Shown here: piece after piece, positions 18,466 to 28,310 of the stretch
Layout: the number at the start of each line of letters is the position of its first letter
Numbering within the stretch: position 1 is the stretch's first letter
Assembly: GCF_000176235.1 (NCBI RefSeq)
Contig: NZ_ACZV01000002.1
Span: 186,001 to 250,000, forward strand
Origin: Vibrio orientalis CIP 102891 = ATCC 33934
GTDB taxonomy: Bacteria; Pseudomonadota; Gammaproteobacteria; Enterobacterales; Vibrionaceae
Reading direction: 5' to 3'
DNA: 64,000 nt
Notes under the pieces: generated by a model
What the model was told of the DNA's origin: nothing
Database searches by the model: none
The model's input: the letters and a program-made list of their open reading frames with translations, nothing else
Program-made: the position numbers and the translations under genes

Positions 18466-20055
18466 ATGTCAAATACTCCTTTTCTTGGCGAAGTGTCTAA
18501 ACGTAGAACTTTCGCTATCATCTCGCACCCAGATGCGGGTAAAACCACCATTACAGAAAAAGTACTGTTATTCGGAAACGCAATCCAAAAAGCAGGTACA
18601 GTAAAAGGTCGTGGCTCTGCTCAACATGCGAAATCTGACTGGATGGAGATGGAGAAAGAGCGTGGCATCTCGGTAACAACCTCTGTGATGCAGTTTCCTT
18701 ACAATGACTGTCTAGTTAACCTCCTTGATACTCCGGGACACGAAGACTTCTCAGAAGATACTTACCGTACATTGACTGCTGTGGACTCATGTCTAATGGT
18801 TATCGATGCGGCGAAAGGTGTCGAGGATCGTACCCGCAAACTAATGGAAGTAACGCGCTTACGTGATACTCCAATCGTTACCTTCATGAACAAATTGGAC
18901 CGTGATGTACGTGACCCAATGGAAGTGCTTGACGAAGTTGAAAGTGAGCTAGGCATGGCGTGTGCGCCAATTTCATGGCCTATCGGTTGTGGTAAAGAGT
19001 TTAAAGGTGTTTACCACATTCACCGTGACGAAACGATTTTGTATGAATCTGGCCATGGTCACGAAATTCAAGAAGTGCGCATCATCAAAGGTCTAGATAA
19101 CCCAGAGCTTGATGAAAAAGTCGGCGCAGACCTAGCGGAAAGCGTTCGTGAAGAGCTAGAGCTAGTGATGGGCGCATGCCCTGAGTTTGATCAAGAGCTA
19201 TTCTTAGCGGGTGAACTGACTCCAGTATACTTTGGTACCGCACTAGGTAACTTTGGTGTTGACCACATGCTTGATGGCCTAACTAAATGGGCTCCAGCGC
19301 CGAAAGTGCGTCAAGCAGTAGAGCGTGACGTAGAGGCAACAGAAGATAAGTTTTCTGGCTTTGTATTTAAGATCCAAGCAAATATGGATCCTAAACACCG
19401 TGACCGTATTGCTTTCATGCGTATCGTGTCTGGTACGTACACCCAAGGCATGAAAATGAACCACGTTCGTACGGGTAAAAACGTCAGCATTTCTGATGCG
19501 GTAACCTTTATGGCGGGCGACCGTTCTCGTGCTGAGAATGCTTACGCAGGTGACATCATTGGTCTACATAACCACGGTACGATTCAGATTGGTGATACCT
19601 TTACACAAGGTGAAGCATTGAAGTTCTCTGGTATTCCAAACTTTGCTCCTGAACTGTTCCGTCGCATTCGACTAAAAGATCCATTGAAGCAGAAGCAGCT
19701 ACTAAAAGGTCTGGTTCAGCTTTCTGAAGAAGGTGCGGTGCAAGTATTCCGTCCACTACAAAATAATGACCTTATCGTAGGTGCAGTAGGTGTGCTTCAG
19801 TTTGATGTGGTTGTTGCTCGTCTTAAAGCAGAATACAACGTAGAAGCCATCTATGAAGGTGTAAACGTTGCGACAGCTCGTTGGGTAGAGTGCTCAGACG
19901 GTAAGAAGCTCGATGACTTCCAACGTAAGAACCAAACCAACCTAGCACTGGATGGTGGTGATAACCTGACGTACATCGCGCCAACTATGGTTAACTTGAA
20001 TCTGGCGAAAGAGCGTTTTCCAGAGGTTGAGTTCCGCGCGACTCGCGAACACTAA
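18466..20055 (+). CDS. prfC: Peptide chain release factor 3
   Basis: GTPase that removes RF1/RF2 from the ribosome after termination. 529 residues: G1 [10 protein letters not shown]3 DTPGHEDF and G4 NKLDRD, followed by the RF3-specific beta-barrel and C-terminal domains. Start ATG 18466 is preceded by AGAAGAA. Single-gene unit; a terminator lies 195 bases downstream, just before the 131-bp repeat array. Confidence 0.97.
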   Translation: MSNTPFLGEVSKRRTFAIISHPDAGKTTITEKVLLFGNAIQKAGTVKGRGSAQHAKSDWMEMEKERGISVTTSVMQFPYNDCLVNLLDTPGHEDFSEDTYRTLTAVDSCLMVIDAAKGVEDRTRKLMEVTRLRDTPIVTFMNKLDRDVRDPMEVLDEVESELGMACAPISWPIGCGKEFKGVYHIHRDETILYESGHGHEIQEVRIIKGLDNPELDEKVGADLAESVREELELVMGACPEFDQELFLAGELTPVYFGTALGNFGVDHMLDGLTKWAPAPKVRQAVERDVEATEDKFSGFVFKIQANMDPKHRDRIAFMRIVSGTYTQGMKMNHVRTGKNVSISDAVTFMAGDRSRAENAYAGDIIGLHNHGTIQIGDTFTQGEALKFSGIPNFAPELFRRIRLKDPLKQKQLLKGLVQLSEEGAVQVFRPLQNNDLIVGAVGVLQFDVVVARLKAEYNVEAIYEGVNVATARWVECSDGKKLDDFQRKNQTNLALDGGDNLTYIAPTMVNLNLAKERFPEVEFRATREH

Positions 20056-20101
20056 TACTCTTCATATTTGAAGCTCTGGCAGCGTTAACTTCACTCATCC
20101 G

Positions 20102-20133
20102 CCCCAGTCACATAGCGTACTATGCTCCTGGGG
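20102..20133. repeat. Interrupted palindrome downstream of prfC
   Basis: CCCCAG and CATAG pair with CTATG and CTGGGG across a CGTA loop, with 3-base internal loops. It lies in a 230-base non-coding segment (20056-20285) after prfC. It looks like one arm of a dispersed intergenic element, but no second copy occurs in this window. Confidence 0.5.
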
Positions 20134-20249
20134 CCGGATTCGTTCGTTGCCTTGCTATAGCTCCAACTATTTTGAGTACCTTCCGTGTTCAAGGCGAATT
20201 TACTTGTCGCCTTGCTCTCACAACAAACGCTTTGAAGAACCGTTTCCGA

Positions 20250-20280
20250 AATACCGCCTTATTTAAGGCGGTATTTTTTT
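20250..20280 (+). terminator. prfC terminator
   Basis: AATACCGCC/GGCGGTATT stem with a short AT loop followed by seven T residues, directly before the repeat array. Confidence 0.85.
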
Positions 20281-20285
20281 AGGCC

Positions 20286-21436
20286 GTCATTCCTTAGAAC
20301 GACGAAGGAGTGAGTAAGGAATCTCTCAAAGGGAGTCGCTATCTTGATGAGATCCCCAACTCGTTCGGACCTCACTCTTGAGGATGACGCTGTCTGAGGT
20401 GATTCATATAGATTCTGTCATTCCTTAGAGCGACGAAGGAGTGAGTAAGGAATCTCTTAAAGCGAGTCGCTATCTTGATGAGTTCCCCAACTCGTTCATG
20501 CCTCACTCTTGAGGATGACGCTGTTTGAGGTGATTCATATAGATTCTGTCATTCCTTAGAGCGAAGAATGAGTGAGTAAGGAATCTCTCAAAGCGAGTCG
20601 CTCTCTTGATGAGAGCCCCAACTCGTTCGTGCCTCACTTTTGAGGATGACGCTGTCTGAGGTGATTCATATAGATTCTGTCATTCCTTAGCGCGACGAAG
20701 GAGTGGGTAAGGAATCTCTTAAAGCGAGTCGCTATCTTGATGAGTTCCCCAACTCGCTCGTACCTCACTCTTGAGGATGACGCTGTTTGAGGTGATTCAT
20801 ATAGATTCTGTCATTCCTTATAGCGACGAAGGAGTGAGTAAGGAATCTTCCAAAGGGAGTCGCTATCTTGATGAGATCTCCAACTCGCTCGTACCTCACT
20901 CTTGAGGATGACGCTGTCTGAGGTGATTCATATAGATTCTGTCATTCCTTAGAGCGACGAAGGAGAGAGTAAGGAATCTCTCAAAGCGAGTCGCTCTCTT
21001 GCTGAGATCCCCAACTCGCTTGTACCTCACTCTTGAGGATGACACTGTCTGAGGTGATTCATATAGATTCTGTCATTCCTTAGAGCGACGAAGGAGTGAG
21101 TAAGGAATCTCTGAAAGCGAGTCGCTCTCTTGCTGAGATCCCCAACTCGTTCGTGCCTCACTCTTGAGGATGACGCTGTCTGAGGTGATTTATATAGATT
21201 CTGTCATTCCTTAGAGCGACGAAGGAGTGAGTAAGGAATCTCTGAAAGGGAGTCGCTATCTTGATGAGCTCCCCAACTCGTTCGTACCTCACTCTTGAGG
21301 ATGACGCTGTCTGAGGTGATTCATATAGATTCTGTCATTCCTTAGAGCGACGAAGGAGAGAGTAAGGAATCTCTGAAAGCGAGTCGCTCTCTTGCTGAGA
21401 TCCCCAACTCGCTTGTACCTCACTCTTGAGGATGAC
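20286..21436. repeat. Nine tandem copies of a 131-bp palindromic intergenic element
   Basis: Units start at 20286, 20417, 20548, 20679, 20810, 20941, 21072, 21203 and 21334, a constant 131-base step with no indels. Each is a 103-base imperfect palindrome beginning GTCATTCCTTAGAGCGACGA and ending in CTTGAGGATGAC, whose two arms are inverted versions of each other, plus a 28-base spacer. The last unit lacks the spacer. Shared substitutions pair units 2 with 4 and units 5-6 with 8-9, which points to multi-unit duplications. The array lies between the convergent genes prfC and srmB. No gene is credible inside it. Confidence 0.95.
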
Positions 21437-21454
21437 GCTGTCTTAATGTGATTG

Positions 21455-21490
21455 AAAAAAGAAAGGGTTGATGCTTTCACATCAACCCTT
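21455..21490 (-). terminator. srmB terminator
   Basis: AAGGGTTGATG (21463-21473) and CATCAACCCTT (21480-21490), followed on the minus strand by a T-rich run. Confidence 0.88.
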
Positions 21491-21514
21491 ACTCATATTA
21501 TTTAAGTCAAAAGA

Positions 21515-22753
21515 TTACTTTTTCTTCTTAGCGACTTTCTTCTTATCTTTAGCGGCAGTTTTCTTCTTGTCGTCTTTTTTCTTGTTCTTTTTCTTAAACA
21601 CAGGCTTTTTGTGTTTAGGGCGCATCTCTTTGATAAAGCGCTCTTTGATCTCTTCTTTTACGTAGCGAGCAACGCGGTCTAGCATTGGTTGGTCGTGCGC
21701 TTCAACAAGAGATACCGCATTACCTTTTTTACCAGCGCGGGCAGTACGGCCAATTCGGTGTAGGTAAACGTCAGCACTACGAGGCATGTCGTAGTTGATC
21801 ACATGGCTCACGTCAGGAAGGTCGATACCACGAGCAGCAACGTCGGTCGCCAGTAGTACGTTCACTGTACCATCACGGAAACGGGCGATAGCGTTATTAC
21901 GACGATCCTGTGGCATTTCACCTTGAATCCAAGCACAAGGAATTTGCGCTTTCTCAAGTTCAGCACGAAGCTCACCAAGACGCTCACGAGTTTTTAAGAA
22001 CACAATTGAACGCTCAGCTTGATCTGTGATGATCTTTTTAAGTAGCTCAAGCTTATGGTTCATATCGTCTGCACGGTGGTACCACTGTGCGATTTTCTTA
22101 CGCTCACGACGCGATGGCTCTGCGTCAACTTCAGCCGGATCTTTGAGTAGATCTGCGGTAAAGCCTTCTACCCCTTTACCTTCAAGAGTGGCAGAGAATA
22201 GAAGAGTCTGTTTACGCCAACGACATTCAGTAGAAAGGCGATCAACTGTCGGGCCAAAGCCCATATCCAGCATGCGATCTGCTTCATCAAGGATCAGCCA
22301 TTCAATCGCACGACAGTCAAAGCGTTCTGCGTTGATGTACTCCATCAAACGTCCAGGTGTTGCTACAACGATATCTTGGGTCTTACCTAAGATGTCAGCA
22401 TGCTCTTGGTACTGAACACCACCAGTGATAGTAAAGATATTGAGCTTGGTATGTTTAGCCAGTGCACGTGCTTGATCAGCGACTTGCATAGCGAGCTCAC
22501 GTGTTGGAGTCAGGATTAGCACTCGAGCAGGTCCCGGTTTACGACGAGGGAAGTCTTGCAAATACTGTAGTGCTGGTAAAACAAACGCAGCCGTTTTACC
22601 CGTTCCCGTCGGGGCAGAAGCGAGTATATCTCGGCCATCTAACGCTTGCGGAATGGCTTCAGCCTGAATTTGTGTTGGGCGGTCATAACCCATTTCTTCA
22701 ATGGCGAGGAGTAGGTTAGGGTCTAGCTCCAATTCAGCGAAATTTCTGATCAC
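21515..22753 (-). CDS. srmB: DEAD-box RNA helicase SrmB
   Basis: ATP-dependent helicase of early 50S assembly. 412 residues: Q motif region RPTQIQ, motif I APTGTGKT, DEAD box as LILDEADRMLD, SAT as LLFSATLEG, and motif VI HRIGRTARAGKKG. The RERKKIAQWYHRADD segment and the overall order match SrmB more closely than RhlE or DeaD. The C-terminal tail is almost wholly Lys and Ala (from about 370), an RNA-binding extension. Located beside trmN6, its neighbour in E. coli too. Confidence 0.93.
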   Translation of the reverse strand: MIRNFAELELDPNLLLAIEEMGYDRPTQIQAEAIPQALDGRDILASAPTGTGKTAAFVLPALQYLQDFPRRKPGPARVLILTPTRELAMQVADQARALAKHTKLNIFTITGGVQYQEHADILGKTQDIVVATPGRLMEYINAERFDCRAIEWLILDEADRMLDMGFGPTVDRLSTECRWRKQTLLFSATLEGKGVEGFTADLLKDPAEVDAEPSRRERKKIAQWYHRADDMNHKLELLKKIITDQAERSIVFLKTRERLGELRAELEKAQIPCAWIQGEMPQDRRNNAIARFRDGTVNVLLATDVAARGIDLPDVSHVINYDMPRSADVYLHRIGRTARAGKKGNAVSLVEAHDQPMLDRVARYVKEEIKERFIKEMRPKHKKPVFKKKNKKKDDKKKTAAKDKKKVAKKKK

Positions 22754-22843
22754 TATAATGTCTCCACAAGCGAGTTGATGTGAGCGTTAAATTTAAGGGG
22801 TCGTATTATAGAGTGTTCGGTGACAAGGATCACACCTTATTTT

Positions 22844-23551
22844 CTACATCTTTAGATAAAACGCCTTTGTTAAGCGGATAAAGTCACTGCTATAGCCACC
22901 ATTGTCATGAATAGTCAGTGTAGTGAGAACCGCAGAAGTGGATTGTTTACCTAGTTGAATCAATAGCCTAGATACCTCTTTGTACTCAGTTGGCCTTACT
23001 TGGCAAAGGCGTTGTAGTGACCAACCTTGCTGTTTCGCTAGGTCAATAAAAGCATCCCCTTCAACTTTGGGTAGTACAAAACTTGCGTAGCCTTGATCAG
23101 TTAATAGATCCCAGCAGCACTGCAGTAAATCTTCATGGCTTAAGCTATTCGTGTGTCTGGCCGTTGCTCGGCTGATATTTTGAGTTTGCTCACCACTATT
23201 AAAGTAAGGAGGGTTGCAGATGATAGTATCGAATTTGCCATGAAATGGCCGAGTTAGCACATCTCCAGAGTGAAGCTGAATACGATCAGACCAAGGCGAT
23301 TGGGCAAAGTTAGATTGCGCGGCTTGCAAAGCGTTACTGTCAATTTCAATCGCATCAATAGTTAAAGATGCGTTACGTTGAGCACACATTAAACTCAGCA
23401 GCCCGGTACCAGTGCCAATGTCTAATAAGTTTTTCGATGCTTCTAGTTTCGCCCAAGAGCCCAACAGTACCCCATCGGTACTGACCGGCATTCCCGAGTA
23501 TCCCCCGGAGACTCTAAATTGCTTAAATTCAAAACTTTTTGTCTTTTTCAT
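22844..23551 (-). CDS. trmN6: tRNA1(Val) (adenine-37-N6) methyltransferase
   Basis: SAM-dependent enzyme (YfiC) that methylates A37 of tRNA-Val. 235 residues; SAM loop DIGTGTGLLSLM, catalytic NPPY as IICNPPYFNSG, and the YfiC N-terminus FKQFRVSGGYSGMPVSTDGVLLGSW. Its own unit upstream of srmB on the same strand with a 90-base gap. Confidence 0.92.
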   Translation of the reverse strand: MKKTKSFEFKQFRVSGGYSGMPVSTDGVLLGSWAKLEASKNLLDIGTGTGLLSLMCAQRNASLTIDAIEIDSNALQAAQSNFAQSPWSDRIQLHSGDVLTRPFHGKFDTIICNPPYFNSGEQTQNISRATARHTNSLSHEDLLQCCWDLLTDQGYASFVLPKVEGDAFIDLAKQQGWSLQRLCQVRPTEYKEVSRLLIQLGKQSTSAVLTTLTIHDNGGYSSDFIRLTKAFYLKM

Positions 23552-23868
23552 AAAAAATTATGTTTATCGTCAAATGTTTAATTTTTGAGTTAAATGATCT
23601 GTTGTTAATTAATTGTTTGGTTTTTTGTTCTGCTTGTTTTCTATTTGTTGTGCTTATTGGTTAGTTAATTGACCTGGTTATTTTTAATGAAGTAGTGATA
23701 TATGCTGTATTTTTAGTGTAATTTTGAATTTATATGGCGTTTTTAGTCGATGACTTGCTACTGAATCAGGATTTCGTCATTATGCGCGCCTAAATTTTAT
23801 AGAGTGGACATGGTTTTGTACCACTCAACAAACACAACATCGATTAAATAATAATGAAAGGGTCTACA
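23552..23868. promoter_or_regulatory. AT-rich divergent region trmN6/brnQ
   Basis: About 300 bases of very AT-rich DNA holding both promoters. Phased T and A tracts around 23580-23740 could bind Lrp or H-NS. I cannot assign a -35/-10 pair with confidence. Confidence 0.3.
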
Positions 23869-25182
23869 GTGAATCAGACTTTAAAATTAACAGATATTAT
23901 TGCGGTAGGCTTTATGCTTTTCGCATTCTTTTTAGGTGCAGGTAACATCATATTCCCTCCATTGGCAGGTCAGCTTGCTGGTGAGAATCTATTGCCAGCG
24001 ATGACAGGTTTCCTTTTAACTGCGGTAGGTCTTCCTCTTATTACTATCGTTGCTATTGCAGTTGCTGGTGGTTCTTGGGAACATCTAACCAAAGATCTGC
24101 CTAAGCGTGCGGCTATGATTATGGCTGTACTGATCTTTATTATCATTGGTCCTGCATTTGCTGCGCCGCGTACTGGTCTTGTTGCGTATGAGATGGCGGT
24201 AAAACCATTCTTTATTGATGCGGCTCAATCACACCTCACTCTTTTCTCGATTCTATTCTTTGCCGTAGCGATGTTCTTCGCATGGTCGCAAGGTAAATTG
24301 ATCGACGTCATCGGTAAGGTGTTAACGCCAGTTCTGTTCATTGGCTTGATTGTTCTGGCAGTAGCTGTATTCGTTGATCCTCAAGGTGAGATTGTTGCTG
24401 CGCACGGTGAGTACCTCACTCATCCTCTACAGAAAGGCTTCCTTGAAGGCTACAACACCATGGACACGTTTGGTTCATTGATGTTTGGTGTGCTGATTGT
24501 TGATGCACTGCGCCAAAAAGGCATTACAGAGCAAAAAGCGACGGCTAAGTACCTGATCAGTTCTGCTTGTATTGCGGCTGCGGGTCTAGCGTTCGTTTAC
24601 ATCTCACTATTCTACCTTGGAGCGACTAGTTCTGCTGTTGCGGCGGGCGCGGACAATGGTGGTGTGGTACTTAGTCTTTATGTTCAATCTCTATTTGGTC
24701 CTTACGGTCAGATCGTGCTGTCAATCATTGTACTGCTTGCGTGTCTTACAACGGCGATTGGTCTTATTTCTGCCTGTTCTGACTACTTCAGTTCGCTAAC
24801 ACCAATCCCTTACAAAACTTGGGTAATCATCAATGGTGTCGCGTGTGCTGTTGTGGCTAACGTTGGTTTGTCTCAGTTGATTGCACTGTCTGTGCCTGTG
24901 CTATTTGCGCTATACCCAGTGGCTATTGCACTAGTGGCATTGACCTTCTTACGTAAGAAGCTACCAAACCCTAAAGCGGCATACCGTGTCGTGATCCTAG
25001 TTTCTCTATTGTTTGCTTTGATTGATGCGGCGAAAGTGGCTGGCGTTGATGTTTCAGCATTCAACATGTTACCGCTATTTAATATCGGCATGGGTTGGTT
25101 GCTACCGACAGCTGTCGCAATGGTCGCTATGCTATTCGTAGGTAAAGCAGAACAGCCTGCAATCGCAGAAGAAACTGCATAA
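23869..25182 (+). CDS. brnQ: Branched-chain amino acid transporter BrnQ (LIVCS family)
   Basis: Sodium-coupled importer of Leu, Ile and Val in the inner membrane. About 437 residues with twelve hydrophobic segments; family motif FALFxGAGNIIFPP appears as FAFFLGAGNIIFPP. I prefer the GTG at 23869 (VNQTLKLTDIIAVGF) because AAAGGG lies six bases upstream; the in-frame ATG at 23854 has no ribosome-binding site and would add five residues. Single-gene unit with its own terminator. Confidence 0.93.
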   Translation: MNQTLKLTDIIAVGFMLFAFFLGAGNIIFPPLAGQLAGENLLPAMTGFLLTAVGLPLITIVAIAVAGGSWEHLTKDLPKRAAMIMAVLIFIIIGPAFAAPRTGLVAYEMAVKPFFIDAAQSHLTLFSILFFAVAMFFAWSQGKLIDVIGKVLTPVLFIGLIVLAVAVFVDPQGEIVAAHGEYLTHPLQKGFLEGYNTMDTFGSLMFGVLIVDALRQKGITEQKATAKYLISSACIAAAGLAFVYISLFYLGATSSAVAAGADNGGVVLSLYVQSLFGPYGQIVLSIIVLLACLTTAIGLISACSDYFSSLTPIPYKTWVIINGVACAVVANVGLSQLIALSVPVLFALYPVAIALVALTFLRKKLPNPKAAYRVVILVSLLFALIDAAKVAGVDVSAFNMLPLFNIGMGWLLPTAVAMVAMLFVGKAEQPAIAEETA

Positions 25183-25206
25183 TAACTCAGTAATCATGAT
25201 TCAAAG

Positions 25207-25243
25207 ATCCCCTGTCGCGTAAGGCGTGGCAGGGGATTTTTTA
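25207..25243 (+). terminator. brnQ terminator
   Basis: ATCCCCTG (25207-25214) pairs with CAGGGGAT (25230-25237) with extra inner pairs, followed by TTTTTT. Confidence 0.85.
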
Positions 25244-25344
25244 TATTGGTGGATTTTTATTCGTCTACAAAAAAATTCTGTATCTTCGTCACACTTTTGA
25301 GTACAATTCTTCGGTTAAATTCTACTCATAAATGTTGAGCAAAC

Positions 25345-26443
25345 ATGTTTGAAATCAATCCTATTAAAAACCGCCTAAAGGACGTGTCTGAGCGCACTGA
25401 TGTCCTGAGGGGGTACCTTTGACTATGACGCTAAACAAGAGCGTCTAGAAGAAGTCAACGCAGAACTAGAACAACCGGATGTATGGAACGAACCTGAGCG
25501 CGCCCAAGCGTTAGGTAAAGAACGTTCTGCATTAGAAGCGGTTGTTGAAACGATTGATCAACTTGAGCAAGGTGTTGAAGACGTTGACGGTCTTTTAGAG
25601 CTTGCTGTTGAAGAAGAAGATCAAGAGACGTTTGACGAGATCGAACCAGAATTGGCTGAGCTTGAAGCGAAACTTGAGAAGCTAGAATTCCGTCGTATGT
25701 TCTCTGGCGACCACGATTCATCGGATTGCTACATTGACTTGCAGTCTGGTTCTGGTGGTACAGAGGCGCAAGACTGGACATCAATGATGCTACGTATGTA
25801 CCTACGTTGGGCTGAAGCGAAAGGCTTTAAGACTGAGGTTATTGAAGTATCAGAAGGTGAAGTCGCGGGTCTTAAAGGCGCGACAGTCAAGATCTCGGGT
25901 GAATACGCTTACGGTTGGTTACGCACAGAGACCGGTGTTCACCGTCTTGTTCGTAAATCTCCGTTCGACTCTAGCGGTCGTCGCCATACGTCGTTTGCTT
26001 CTGCGTTTATCTATCCAGAGATTGATGACAACATCCAGATCGACATTAACCCTTCAGATCTTCGAATCGATGTTTACCGCGCATCTGGCGCAGGTGGTCA
26101 ACACGTAAACACCACTGAATCTGCGGTACGTATTACTCACGTACCTACTAATACTGTGGTTCAGTGTCAGAATGACCGTTCTCAGCATAAGAACAAAGAT
26201 CAAGCGATGAAACAGCTTCGCGCTAAGCTATTTGAATTAGAGATTCAAAAGCAGAATGCTGAGAAGCAAGCAAATGAAGATGCGAAGTCTGATATCGGTT
26301 GGGGTAGCCAGATCCGTTCTTACGTTCTGGATGACTCGCGAATTAAAGATTTACGTACTGGCGTTGAAAACCGTAATACTCAAGCGGTTCTTGACGGCGA
26401 CTTAGATAAATTTATTGAAGCTAGCCTGAAATCAGGCCTTTAA
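25345..26443 (+). CDS. prfB: Peptide chain release factor 2, with programmed +1 frameshift
   Basis: Recognises UGA and UAA and releases the peptide. Two frames are joined: ATG 25345 runs 25 codons to an in-frame TGA at 25420-25422; reading resumes one base later at GAC (25421), giving 365 residues, the E. coli length. The first frame ([19 protein letters not shown]) and the rest ([14 protein letters not shown]...) are both canonical RF2. The release motif GGQ is in SGAGGQHVN and the stop-recognition SPF motif in RKSPFDSSG. Upstream of lysS by 52 bases, forming the usual prfB-lysS operon. A single-frame reading would wrongly start at an internal ATG. Confidence 0.96.
25408..25423 (+). other. 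RF2 autoregulatory frameshift site
   Basis: AGGGGG (25408-25413) acts as an internal Shine-Dalgarno three bases before the slippery CTT TGA C (25417-25423). Low RF2 lets the ribosome slip +1 at CTT instead of stopping, so RF2 controls its own synthesis. Confidence 0.95.
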
Positions 26444-26495
26444 GCTTTTCACCGAAAAAACTATTTTTCACATAGAAAGACAGGATACATCGAAA

Positions 26496-28028
26496 ATGAC
26501 TGATGCTGTTCAAAACGACAACGTTCAAGAAGCCTCTTCTCCTGAAGAGAACAAGCTGATTGCTGAGCGCCGCGCTAAACTTGACCATATCCGCCAAAGC
26601 TGTAAAGCAAATGGCCACCCAAACGACTTCCGTCGTGACGCACTAGCGGGCGACCTGCAAAAAGAGTTCGGTGAAAAGACGAAGGAAGAGCTAGAAGAGC
26701 TAAATCACGTAGTAGCAATTGCTGGTCGTGTTATGGCTAAACGTGGTCCATTCCTAGCGATTCAAGAAACATCGGGTCGTATCCAAGCATATGCTGCGAA
26801 AGATGTTCAAAAAGAGCTGAAAGAGAAGTACCAAGGTCTAGATATCGGTGACATCATCGGTGTTAAAGGTGCTCTTCATAAGTCAGGTAAAGGCGATCTT
26901 TACGTGAACATGGAATCTTACGAGCTGCTAACGAAAGCACTTCGTCCACTTCCAGAGAAGTTCCACGGTCTAACTGACCAAGAGATGCGTTACCGTCAGC
27001 GTTATGTTGACCTAATCGTGAACCAAGATTCGCGTGAAGCGTTCATCATTCGTTCTAAGCTTGTATCGGCTATCCGTAACTTCATGAGCTCAAAAGGCTA
27101 CCTAGAAGTTGAAACGCCAATGATGCACGTGATCCCAGGTGGTGCAACGGCTCGTCCATTCATCACACACCACAATGCACTGGACATCGACATGTACCTA
27201 CGTGTTGCTCCAGAGCTTTACTTGAAGCGTCTAGTAGTGGGTGGTTTTGACCGCGTATTTGAGATCAACCGTAACTTCCGTAACGAAGGTCTTTCTCCGC
27301 GTCATAACCCAGAATTCACTATGATGGAATTCTACCAAGCGTACTCTGATTACAAAGACCTAATGGATCTAACGGAAGAGATGCTAAGTACGGTAGCAAT
27401 GGATGTTCTTGGTTCAACATCTATGCCTTACGGTGATGAGACAGTTGAGTTTGGTGGTCAGTACGCACGTCTAAGCATGTTCGATGCTATCAAGCAGTAC
27501 AACCCTGAGCACGCTGAAATTCAAGCGCTGACAGAAGTCGATCTACAAGACCGTGACAAGATGGTAGCAATCGCGAAATCGGTTCATGTTGAAGTAGAAA
27601 CATTCTGGACATGTGGTCAGCTTCTTGAAGAGATCTTTGGTGAAACTGCTGAGCCTCAGCTAATTCAACCAACTTTCATCACTGGTTACCCAGCGGATAT
27701 TTCTCCTCTGGCTCGCCGTAGCGATGACAACCCGTTCTTTACTGACCGCTTTGAGTTCTTCATTGGTGGCCGTGAAGTTGCAAACGGCTTCTCAGAGCTT
27801 AACGATGCACAAGACCAAGATGAGCGCTTTAAAGCACAAGTAAATGCAAAAGACGCTGGTGATGACGAAGCAATGTACTACGATGCAGACTACATCACGG
27901 CACTAGAGCACGGTTTACCGCCAACGGCTGGTCAAGGTATTGGTATTGACCGTCTAGCGATGCTATTCACCAACACGCACACTATTCGTGACGTGATCCT
28001 ATTCCCAGCGATGCGCCCACAAGCGTAA
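26496..28028 (+). CDS. lysS: Lysyl-tRNA synthetase (class II)
   Basis: Charges tRNA-Lys. 510 residues: N-terminal OB-fold anticodon domain (about 65-170), then the class II core with motif 1 ([22 protein letters not shown]), motif 2 ([27 protein letters not shown]) and motif 3 ([12 protein letters not shown]). The ATG at 26496 follows AGGA. Second gene of the prfB operon. Confidence 0.97.
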   Translation: MTDAVQNDNVQEASSPEENKLIAERRAKLDHIRQSCKANGHPNDFRRDALAGDLQKEFGEKTKEELEELNHVVAIAGRVMAKRGPFLAIQETSGRIQAYAAKDVQKELKEKYQGLDIGDIIGVKGALHKSGKGDLYVNMESYELLTKALRPLPEKFHGLTDQEMRYRQRYVDLIVNQDSREAFIIRSKLVSAIRNFMSSKGYLEVETPMMHVIPGGATARPFITHHNALDIDMYLRVAPELYLKRLVVGGFDRVFEINRNFRNEGLSPRHNPEFTMMEFYQAYSDYKDLMDLTEEMLSTVAMDVLGSTSMPYGDETVEFGGQYARLSMFDAIKQYNPEHAEIQALTEVDLQDRDKMVAIAKSVHVEVETFWTCGQLLEEIFGETAEPQLIQPTFITGYPADISPLARRSDDNPFFTDRFEFFIGGREVANGFSELNDAQDQDERFKAQVNAKDAGDDEAMYYDADYITALEHGLPPTAGQGIGIDRLAMLFTNTHTIRDVILFPAMRPQA

Positions 28029-28052
28029 GTGCTGAAATAGAACAGTTTTAAA

Positions 28053-28076
28053 AGCCATCTTCGGATGGCTTTTTTA
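28053..28076 (+). terminator. lysS terminator
   Basis: AGCCATC/GATGGCT stem around a TTCG tetraloop, then TTTTT. Confidence 0.9.
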
Positions 28077-28233
28077 TTGCCTATCAAATAATAACTTCCA
28101 AAATGACATCCTGTAACTAATTGAAAACCAAGATAAAGGCGCAATTTTTTTTGAGACGACTCCCACTATGTATGGAAAAAGGCCGATTCAGTCGCTAGTC
28201 TTATTATTGAGACAGATTCTCTGTGCGAGTCTC

Positions 28234-28262
28234 TATAATGTAACCACATAAGTTATTATGTG
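28234..28262 (+). promoter_or_regulatory. Candidate vpsR promoter and start-site palindrome
   Basis: A perfect -10 hexamer TATAAT (28234-28239) lacks a good -35. Just past it, CACATAAGTTATTATGTG (28245-28262) is a perfect 7-base inverted repeat around GTTA, placed at the expected transcription start. It could be an operator or a 5' stabilising hairpin. The -10 element lies 72 bases before the vpsR ATG. Confidence 0.45.
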
Positions 28263-28310
28263 CTTTTGTATGCACACTATTTACGTTATCAATAATAAGG
28301 AACTAGCTTC

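Noticed and set aside
20286..21436. The tandem repeats as a CRISPR array or integron cassette array
   Set aside because: The 131-base period has no unique spacers; the 28-base spacers are nearly identical. No cas genes or integrase are present and no attC-like core sites alternate with ORFs.
21289..21480. Small ORFs inside the repeat arrays (also 38644-38925)
   Set aside because: They are read across palindromic repeat units, lack ribosome-binding sites, and their protein sequence merely repeats the DNA unit.
25345..26443. prfB as a frameshifted pseudogene or as a short protein starting at 25652
   Set aside because: The in-frame TGA at 25420 is the conserved programmed frameshift site with its internal Shine-Dalgarno.
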